Source of the DNA: UTCFX2 sp963788305
Lineage (GTDB): Bacteria > Chloroflexota > Anaerolineae > Anaerolineales > UBA4823
DNA: 64,000 nucleotides
Reading direction: 5' to 3'
Assembly (NCBI GenBank): GCA_963788305.1
Contig: CAWBGK010000012.1
Span: forward strand, 1 to 64,000
Positions 58,633 through 64,000 of the stretch are shown here, piece after piece. Made by a program: the position numbers and the translations under genes. The notes beneath the pieces were generated by a model. The model did not search any database, was not told the origin of the DNA, and saw only the letters and a program-made list of their open reading frames with translations. Positions within the stretch are counted from its first letter, which is position 1. Every line of letters begins with the position of its first letter.

Positions 58633-61032
58633 ATGAATATTACTAGTAAGAGTTGGATCCGGATCATCTACGCTGGTTCAGTACGGGTGCTCGCTGGCTG
58701 CCTCCTGATTGGGCTGGTGTTATCAGCCTGTCTGCCGCAATCACCTCAACCGCCAGCGCCTCCGGAGCAGCCACTCCCGCCATCCACGGAAGCGGTTGCG
58801 ACAGATTCACCGGTAGAACCAACCCCTACGCCCGATCTGGCTGATAAATTGGTCGATCAGCTCTGGCTTTTAGTCGCATATGGCGATGCAGCAAATCCCA
58901 CCGTTGTCGAAGAAGGCACCTCTGTCACTGCAGTTTTCAGCACGGATGGTACGCTCAGCGGATCCGGGGGCTGCAATAACTTCAGCACCACCTACCAGCT
59001 CTCTGGCGACCAGTTTACTGTCGGCCAGATTGCCTCCACGATGATGGCTTGTGATAAAGGTATGGAGCAAGAATCCGCCGTACTGGCAGCACTGCAAAGT
59101 GCCCAATCCATCTACTTTTCGCCGGAAGGTCGTCTTGAAATTTCTTACAATTCTGGCTCCGGGATGGAAACCAGACTGATCTATGCGCCGGGAGAAACGC
59201 CTCTGGTGGGTACGGTTTGGGTGCTGCTCTCTTACGGTGATCCCAACAACCCCACTCCTGTCGAAACAGGCACATCCATCACTGCTATCTTCTCTGAGGA
59301 AGGCAGTTTGAGTGGTTCTGGCGGCTGCAACAGCTATTCGGCTGGCTATACGGTTCAGGATGACACCATTCAAATCTATCAGCCTATCACAACATTGATG
59401 GCATGCAGTCAGGGGATGGAACAAGAACAGACCTATCTAGCGGCGATAGCGAAGGCAGAGAGCTTCGTGATTTTTGGACCTCGACTTGAAATCAATTACG
59501 ACGGTGGGAAGGGAAAGCTTGTGTATACTGGACGCAGCCTGACACTGGAACATACCCTCTGGTCCCTGGTCACGATGGACGGACAGCCTGCTAATGCAGG
59601 GTTGCCGGCGACGGCGCTGTTCGTACCAGGTGAAGACCCATCCAAGGGAAGTGTTGGCGGTGTGGCACCGTGCAACAGCTACCAGGCGGGCTACAGCGTT
59701 GATGGCGACCAGCTGGTCATGGAACCGGCAGCTACCACCCGAATCAGCTGTCCAGAGGCTGTGATGGAAGCAGAAACTCGGTTCCTTCAGCTTATGGAGA
59801 CAGCCCAAAGCTATCAGGTGCTCGGGCAGACCTTGACGATCAATTCTGAAGGTGGAGTGCTCATATTTGCAGCGAACCGGGCAGCCTTGGAGGGCACGAA
59901 TTGGAGGCTGACCGCCATGGGTCCTGCTGAAGCGCCCCAGGCGCCTGTCCCGGGAGCGGATTTCACAGCAATTTTTATCCGCCAAGGAAATGTGCCCTCA
60001 GGAAATATTGCTGGAGGAAGCGGTTGTAATGATTACAACGCAACCTACACGGCTAACTTGAACGAGATCAAGGTCAATCCACCGACAAAGACGAATAATT
60101 CCGGCTGCATGCCGGGCTTGCCTGAACAGGAAGCCCAGTATTTTTCTGCTTTGAATGAAGCCCGCAATTACCGCATCCTTGGCGACAGGCTGCAGATCCC
60201 ATATGGAGAAAACCAGCTGCTTGAATATACTGCATTTATACCAGCGCCGCCATCGGAAGGCGGGCCATTGACTGTGCTGAATGGATCGGAATGGTGGCTT
60301 GTTTCCATGGGCAGCCAGACGCCGCTGCCTGGAACCCAGGTCACTGCGAAGTTCCAGATCAATCCCGATGGCGTCACCGGCCTGGTGGGTGGCTCAAGCG
60401 GCTGCAATTCTTATAAAGCGTCTGTAACAGGTGTGTTTACGGTTGGTCCTGCTGCTACCACGCGCATGTATTGCTCCGAACCGCAGGGAGTAATGGAGCA
60501 GGAGACAGCCTATCTTGCAATGCTGGCATCCTCCCAAAACTTCTCCGTCGCAAACAACCAGCTGTTGATTGGAACAGCTAGCGGTGTGCTTGTGTTTTAC
60601 AACGCTCGAAACGCGATGGTTCCAGTTGAGCCGAGCCAACCGACATCAACACCTCCTACGGCTGGACCCAGCCAGCCAACTGTCACACCTCCCGCAGTCG
60701 AACCGGAACAGCCAACAGCCATACCACCGACAGAAGAGCCGAGCCTACCGATTGCGACTCCCCCAACACCTGAGCCACCTGCACCTCCTACAGCAGCGAT
60801 CAACGGTCCATCTGCAGCTGCGGCTGGGCAGGAAGCGACCTTTGATGCAAGCGGATCTACGTCTGAGGTTGGGATTGCTCTGTACAAGTGGGACTTTGGC
60901 GACGGGAATAGTGCTGAAGGCGTCAAAGTCGCTCATATTTTCAACGCTCCCGGCACGTACAAGGTCACCTTGACGGTGGTCGATGATTTGGGGCAGACCG
61001 GAGCTGCAACTGTCCAGATATTGATCACATGA
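58633..61032 (+). CDS. Lipoprotein with five META/HslJ-like repeats and a C-terminal PKD domain
   Basis: A 799-residue surface lipoprotein. The signal sequence ends in a lipobox, VLSAC (about residues 25-29). A Pro-rich spacer follows. Five META-type repeats of about 105-115 residues come next, each with a W-x-L opening (LWLLVAYGD, VWVLLSYGD, LWSLVTMDG, NWRLTAMGP, EWWLVSMGS), a central (S/G)GCN(N/S)(Y/F) and a later A/T-Met-x-C-type Cys, then L-x-I near the end. A long Pro/Thr linker (PTATPPTAGPSQPT style) leads to a PKD domain (LYKWDFGDGNSAEG; GTYKVTLTVVDD). META domains occur in HslJ and in inhibitor-like proteins. Function here is unknown. The TTG 58621 alternative is less likely; GGAG precedes ATG 58633. 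Confidence 0.82.
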   Translation: MNITSKSWIRIIYAGSVRVLAGCLLIGLVLSACLPQSPQPPAPPEQPLPPSTEAVATDSPVEPTPTPDLADKLVDQLWLLVAYGDAANPTVVEEGTSVTAVFSTDGTLSGSGGCNNFSTTYQLSGDQFTVGQIASTMMACDKGMEQESAVLAALQSAQSIYFSPEGRLEISYNSGSGMETRLIYAPGETPLVGTVWVLLSYGDPNNPTPVETGTSITAIFSEEGSLSGSGGCNSYSAGYTVQDDTIQIYQPITTLMACSQGMEQEQTYLAAIAKAESFVIFGPRLEINYDGGKGKLVYTGRSLTLEHTLWSLVTMDGQPANAGLPATALFVPGEDPSKGSVGGVAPCNSYQAGYSVDGDQLVMEPAATTRISCPEAVMEAETRFLQLMETAQSYQVLGQTLTINSEGGVLIFAANRAALEGTNWRLTAMGPAEAPQAPVPGADFTAIFIRQGNVPSGNIAGGSGCNDYNATYTANLNEIKVNPPTKTNNSGCMPGLPEQEAQYFSALNEARNYRILGDRLQIPYGENQLLEYTAFIPAPPSEGGPLTVLNGSEWWLVSMGSQTPLPGTQVTAKFQINPDGVTGLVGGSSGCNSYKASVTGVFTVGPAATTRMYCSEPQGVMEQETAYLAMLASSQNFSVANNQLLIGTASGVLVFYNARNAMVPVEPSQPTSTPPTAGPSQPTVTPPAVEPEQPTAIPPTEEPSLPIATPPTPEPPAPPTAAINGPSAAAAGQEATFDASGSTSEVGIALYKWDFGDGNSAEGVKVAHIFNAPGTYKVTLTVVDDLGQTGAATVQILIT

Positions 61033-61063
61033 ACCCCCTCCCCTATCCTGGCGATTTTATGAT

Positions 61064-61082
61064 ATCCTCAACAGTTGAGGAT
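61064..61082. promoter_or_regulatory. Near-perfect palindrome (possible operator)
   Basis: ATCCTCAAC, one A, then GTTGAGGAT: 9-bp arms with a single central base. TATGAT immediately before it (61059-61064) could be a -10 box, so the palindrome would overlap the transcription start. It lies 129 bases before the HdeD-like gene. Confidence 0.4.
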
Positions 61083-61210
61083 TGGATGAATATTCCAGGA
61101 TGTCTAGAAACGGAGGTTTTTATTCAGTAAATAGATACCACCTGTAACAGTAGAATCGGCAAGAACTCAAATTTTTTTGCAAACATCATTTTACTTGAGG
61201 AGATATAGAT

Positions 61211-61753
61211 ATGACTGCAGAAGCAATGGCAATTGAAACCAAACAAACCCCCTGGTGGGTTATCTTGATGGGCGGCATTCTTAATATCGTCGTCGGCATA
61301 CTTTTGTTAACCTCTCCAGCAAAGACCGTTTATTTGCTCGTGGTTGCATTCGGAATCTACTGGATCATCTCGGGCATCTTCATGCTGGTAGGGATGTTCA
61401 TCGACCATTCTGCCTGGGGATGGAAGCTGTTCATGGGTGTTATCAGCATCCTCGCCGGCGTGGTTATCCTGCGTTATCCGCTGATCAGCGCTATGACGAT
61501 CCCATCGATTCTCATCCTGCTTCTGGGCATCCAGGGAGTGATTGTGGGTATCATCAGCCTGATCATGGCCTTCAAGGGCGGCGGTTGGGGCGCTGGTATT
61601 CTTGGCGCACTCAGTATTGTTTTTGGCGTCATTTTGATGGCCAATTACACCTCCCCTGGGATGGTCGTGACGTTCGTTTGGGTTGCTGCGATCTTTGCTT
61701 TGATCGGTGGGATTGCTCAGATATTCCAGGCTTTCCGCCAGAAAACTGACTAA
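61211..61753 (+). CDS. HdeD/DUF308-family membrane protein 1
   Basis: A 180-residue membrane protein with six hydrophobic segments in three pairs, as in HdeD-type DUF308 proteins. Examples are WWVILMGGILNIVVGILLLT, VAFGIYWIISGIFMLVGMFI, ISILAGVVILRYPLISAMTI and MAFKGGGWGAGILGALSIVF. HdeD is linked to acid resistance in Escherichia coli, but most homologues are uncharacterised. GAGGAGAT precedes the ATG. It is related to the DUF308 protein at 62875 (both have an (A/M)FKGGGWG(A/I)G segment), so they may be paralogues. A strong terminator follows. Confidence 0.84.
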   Translation: MTAEAMAIETKQTPWWVILMGGILNIVVGILLLTSPAKTVYLLVVAFGIYWIISGIFMLVGMFIDHSAWGWKLFMGVISILAGVVILRYPLISAMTIPSILILLLGIQGVIVGIISLIMAFKGGGWGAGILGALSIVFGVILMANYTSPGMVVTFVWVAAIFALIGGIAQIFQAFRQKTD

Positions 61754-61770
61754 GCCTTGCGGAAGCTTAT

Positions 61771-61802
61771 AACCGGGCTCCTCGGAGGAGCCCGGTTTTT
61801 AG
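61771..61802 (+). terminator. Rho-independent terminator
   Basis: AACCGGGCTCCT (61771-61782) and AGGAGCCCGGTT (61786-61797) form a perfect 12-bp GC-rich stem with a 3-base loop, followed by a T run. One of the clearest terminators in the window. Confidence 0.9.
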
Positions 61803-61843
61803 ATATCCTGATTCATCCATAAAAACTTAAGAAAAAAATCCTG

Positions 61844-62137
61844 ATGTGCTGCTTTTTTGCTTCTCTCGTTTTCTTTGGCCCTCGCCTTGCTTTCCTGATT
61901 TATTGGTTGATCGCGCCGGTAAGAATCAATGCTTCTTTTGCACAGTTCAACCTGCCCTGGCTTGTCGGATTGATGGGCTTAATCTTTACTCCCTGGACAG
62001 CTCTGATGTATGTCCTGGTGTTCCCCCTGAATGGTTTTGATTGGATCTGGCTTGGATTTGGAATTTTCGCGGATGTCGCTGGCTACATGGGTGGATATCA
62101 CAACCGCAAGCAGGTGCCAGGATATCCAGGACAATAA
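61844..62137 (+). CDS. Small two- to three-helix membrane protein
   Basis: A 97-residue membrane protein. The N-terminus CCFFASLVFFGPRLAFLIYW forms one helix. The middle LVGLMGLIFTPWTALMYVLV and IWLGFGIFADVAGYMGGYHN form two more. The pattern FGPR...FTPWTALMY...AGYMGGY(x)N(R/K) recurs in small membrane proteins of Actinomycetota and Chloroflexota, which supports it as a real gene although its function is unknown. No strong ribosome site is visible. The following 309 bases (62138-62446) hold no gene I can support. Confidence 0.6.
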   Translation: MCCFFASLVFFGPRLAFLIYWLIAPVRINASFAQFNLPWLVGLMGLIFTPWTALMYVLVFPLNGFDWIWLGFGIFADVAGYMGGYHNRKQVPGYPGQ

Positions 62138-62446
62138 TTTTCATATCTGGGCAGCGGACTTTCTTCCAACCGCCGCGATTTTTGTTTTTTGAGAATCTAT
62201 GGATCGTTAAGTTCAGGCATGCTTTCCAAAACGCGGGTGGACCTTGATAATGTTGGTGCGCATCCTTGAAATAGAAGTTGAAAAGGCGCTGATGATTATC
62301 AGCAGGTCTGAGAAATGAATGATCATCGGATTTCAAACACCTTGGAAATTTGAATGATACTCGATCGCGAAAAGATGATCGATCCCCTTTCTCAATTTGG
62401 CAGCAATCCGAATGTTTTTTGAAAATCTGAAGTCAGGGAATCAAAA

Positions 62447-62950
62447 ATGTGGATAGCATTTATTGGACTCTATAAAATTTTCCGCAGAATGTGGCATGAA
62501 CCCCCATTTCGAGCGCTGATGATTGTGGAAAGCTTGCTGCTTGGTGGCGGGATGGTTTTTTACCACAACGTAGAGGGCTGGGGCTGGCTGGACGCAGCTT
62601 ATTTTTGCGTAGTTACTGTCGCGACGGTTGGTTATGGGGATTTACATCCCGTAACACCAGAGGGTCGTTTCTTCACAATCCTTTATATTATTTTGGGTGT
62701 TGCCATGTTAGGTGTGTTTATCCAGCTTGCCGGGAAAACCGCGTTTGAAGGCTTGCAAGAAAACGTCTTACGGCGGCAAGCGGAGAAAAAGCAATCTGAT
62801 AAAAATCATAAACTGTCAGGTTCACTAGATCATTCCCAACCAATAATAACCGTGATCGGTCAGGAGGAATCTTTATGTACGATAAACCTTTGCAAACGTA
62901 TGAAACCAGAGCTCCATCGCGCCCTACTCCAACCTGGGCGCTGGTTTTGA
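62447..62950 (+). CDS. Two-transmembrane K+ channel (Ion_trans_2)
   Basis: A 167-residue potassium channel with the canonical two-helix pore. TM1 is about residues 22-40 (ALMIVESLLLGGGMVFYHNV). The pore helix and selectivity filter TVATVGYGDLHPVTPEG (about 61-77) follow. TM2 is FFTILYIILGVAMLGVFIQL. The tail (LQENVLRRQAEKKQSDKNH) is basic and coiled. The last 25 or so residues overlap the next gene by 76 bases and look unlike protein, so a small frame error in the A-rich tail near 62787-62800 is possible; the true end may be earlier. No RCK/TrkA domain is attached. Confidence 0.82.
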   Translation: MWIAFIGLYKIFRRMWHEPPFRALMIVESLLLGGGMVFYHNVEGWGWLDAAYFCVVTVATVGYGDLHPVTPEGRFFTILYIILGVAMLGVFIQLAGKTAFEGLQENVLRRQAEKKQSDKNHKLSGSLDHSQPIITVIGQEESLCTINLCKRMKPELHRALLQPGRWF

Positions 62951-63459
62951 TCAATGGGATCGCCGCTGTTGGGCTCGGCCTGATTTTCCTCGCCTCACCG
63001 GGGGCGTCGCTCAAATTACTCATGAAATTCCTGGGGCTCTTTTTCCTGATTGGCGGTTTTTTCTCGCTGTTTAGTATTGCGTTCAGCCCTGAACATAAGC
63101 TTTGGAAGCTGATTGCAGGTCTTGCAGGAATAATCGGCGGTTTGATCGTCATGGAGCACCCCGCGCAGAGCGCCATTCTCGTGGACACTGCCCTGGTATA
63201 CGCTCTGGCCGGATTTGGGATAGTCATGGGAGCTGCCCAAATCATACAGGCTTTCAAGGGGGGCGGATGGGGAATTGGCTTTCTCGGTATCCTGATCCTT
63301 GGATTTGGATTGATCATACTCTTCTCTCCGTTGATCGGCGCAGTGGTATTGCCTTTCGTTCTGGCTGTATTCGGGATCGTTGGCGGGCTCATTGCCATAT
63401 TCATAGCTTTTCGATTACGCAGGCAGGATAAGGAAAAGACTGCGGCAGCAGTAAAATAA
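62875..63459 (+). CDS. HdeD/DUF308-family membrane protein 2
   Basis: A 194-residue membrane protein with six hydrophobic segments: WALVLINGIAAVGLGLIFLA, LLMKFLGLFFLIGGFFSLFS, WKLIAGLAGIIGGLIVMEHP, ALVYALAGFGIVMGAAQIIQ, GFLGILILGFGLIILFSPLI and VLPFVLAVFGIVGGLIAIFI. The last is followed by a basic tail. It shares the DUF308 pattern with the protein at 61211, including (A/M)FKGGGWG. AGGAGGAA precedes the ATG, supporting the start despite overlap with the K+ channel reading frame. Function is unknown; a stress-response role is only suggested by HdeD. Confidence 0.84.
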   Translation: MYDKPLQTYETRAPSRPTPTWALVLINGIAAVGLGLIFLASPGASLKLLMKFLGLFFLIGGFFSLFSIAFSPEHKLWKLIAGLAGIIGGLIVMEHPAQSAILVDTALVYALAGFGIVMGAAQIIQAFKGGGWGIGFLGILILGFGLIILFSPLIGAVVLPFVLAVFGIVGGLIAIFIAFRLRRQDKEKTAAAVK

Positions 63460-63488
63460 CTTGGTAAGGCAGTTTCTTAAAGAGCTGT

Positions 63489-63851
63489 ATGGGATTTGGA
63501 TTTCTAAACGACCAAGTCTGCTTGCGGCCATTAATCGCCCGACTGTGTGCGCCAATCCTTTTAGTTCTGATCAATGACCTGTTATATGACATATTTCTTG
63601 AGACAAAGGTCGCCTGGAGTGTTGCCTGGCCTGGCGCATTGATTTCGACCAACCTGATCATTGCTGAAGTGGTGCCGGCTGGTTTTTTCCTGGAGCAATG
63701 CTCTCTTAACTCGGGTCTGCAGGTCGCTGGCGCTTTCACCTCGCTTCTGGTTGGCTTCTACTATGTGGCGCAGATTTTCCTGCTTTGTGCGATAAATTGC
63801 TGGTTTTTTTCCGCTAAATTAGGATCGAGGCGCAGCGAAATTTTTTCCTAA
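63489..63851 (+). CDS. Possible small membrane protein
   Basis: An open frame of 120 codons with at least two hydrophobic stretches (LCAPILLVLINDLLYDIFL; SLLVGFYYVAQIFLLCAINC). The family is not recognised. It has only a weak ribosome site (AAAGAG) and more Cys and Leu than usual, so it may be a chance frame. Placed here because nothing else explains the region. Confidence 0.4.
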   Translation: MGFGFLNDQVCLRPLIARLCAPILLVLINDLLYDIFLETKVAWSVAWPGALISTNLIIAEVVPAGFFLEQCSLNSGLQVAGAFTSLLVGFYYVAQIFLLCAINCWFFSAKLGSRRSEIFS

Positions 63852-63896
63852 CCCTAATGTAGTCAGTTTATGATAGCGATCATATCCGTATTTGTA

Positions 63897-63920
63897 CCCT
63901 AATCTCTAGGATTATTAGGG
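63897..63920 (+). terminator. Weak hairpin near the window end
   Basis: CCCTAAT (63897-63903) and ATTAGGG (63914-63920) form a 7-bp stem with a 10-base loop, followed by GAAAAAC. It could end the preceding transcript or lie in the leader of the gene starting at 63974. Confidence 0.35.
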
Positions 63921-63973
63921 GAAAAACTCATTTATAAAACACACTGATTTGCAATGAAAGGACAGTATATATT

Positions 63974-64000
63974 ATGGGAATAACCGGCCGCAGAATCTGG
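63974..64000 (+). CDS. Possible start of a gene running out of the window
   Basis: ATG at 63974 opens nine codons (MGITGRRIW) before the window ends. AAAGGAC about 11 bases upstream could be a ribosome site. Too short to identify. Confidence 0.3.

Overview
The window reads as a chromosomal segment from an anaerobic or facultative Chloroflexota bacterium, probably Anaerolineae-like. This is an inference from gene content and from the Pro/Thr/Ala/Glu-rich linkers that follow lipoprotein Cys residues (CAPAATPTPAPEQ style), a habit common in that group; no rRNA or other marker gene is present. Most genes lie on the + strand. I saw no tRNA, rRNA, CRISPR array or phage module. The only mobile element is one intact insertion sequence.

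Region 1 (1-16.6 kb) is the most unusual. It holds the tail of a corrinoid protein, two full-length homologues of monomethylamine methyltransferase MtmB that lack pyrrolysine (residue 202 is Ile in one copy and Trp in the other), a RamA-type corrinoid activase, two divergently transcribed amidohydrolases (one resembling 8-oxoguanine deaminase), a three-part xanthine-dehydrogenase-type molybdenum hydroxylase, and a BMP/Nup-type ABC importer of the nucleoside/purine class. Together they suggest import, ring hydroxylation, deamination and corrinoid-dependent N-demethylation of a methylated purine or similar heterocycle. The substrate is my inference.

Region 2 (16.6-34.9 kb) contains a pentameric ligand-gated ion channel with two extra N-terminal beta domains, then a lipid-related run (unknown protein, RDD membrane protein, ABC1/UbiB kinase, WS/DGAT acyltransferase). 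A helix-hairpin-helix coiled-coil gene broken by an amber codon follows, with an Ig/LysM surface protein, a phasin-like protein behind a near-consensus promoter, and the insertion sequence. After these come a diacylglycerol-kinase-like enzyme, a dual-specificity phosphatase, a 7TMR-DISM histidine kinase with its LuxR regulator, and a stand-alone receiver domain. A roughly 115-nt promoter element occurs twice, ahead of the ion channel and ahead of the receiver gene, aligned without gaps.

Region 3 (35.0-48.9 kb) is an extended arginine deiminase locus: YfcC-type antiporter, SpoIIAA-like protein, ornithine carbamoyltransferase, M20 dipeptidase, LURP-one-like protein, DUF6325-like protein, APC permease, NhaC-like antiporter, ThrE-like exporter, second M20 peptidase, carbamate kinase and arginine deiminase. 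It looks built to take up peptides or arginine, make ATP through carbamoyl phosphate and manage the ions and amino acids produced.

Region 4 (48.9-64 kb) holds envelope, ion and stress genes: a ZIP-like transporter, PPK2, a P2-like ATPase with altered ion-site motifs, Bax-inhibitor-1, DUF1269, an AI-2E-family protein, a five-META-domain lipoprotein with a PKD domain, two HdeD/DUF308 proteins, a two-helix K+ channel and small membrane proteins.

Eight genes are split by frame displacements, and every one is in the +1 direction (as if one base had been inserted). This points to a systematic sequencing or assembly artefact more than to eight decayed genes; those loci are given here as single genes.
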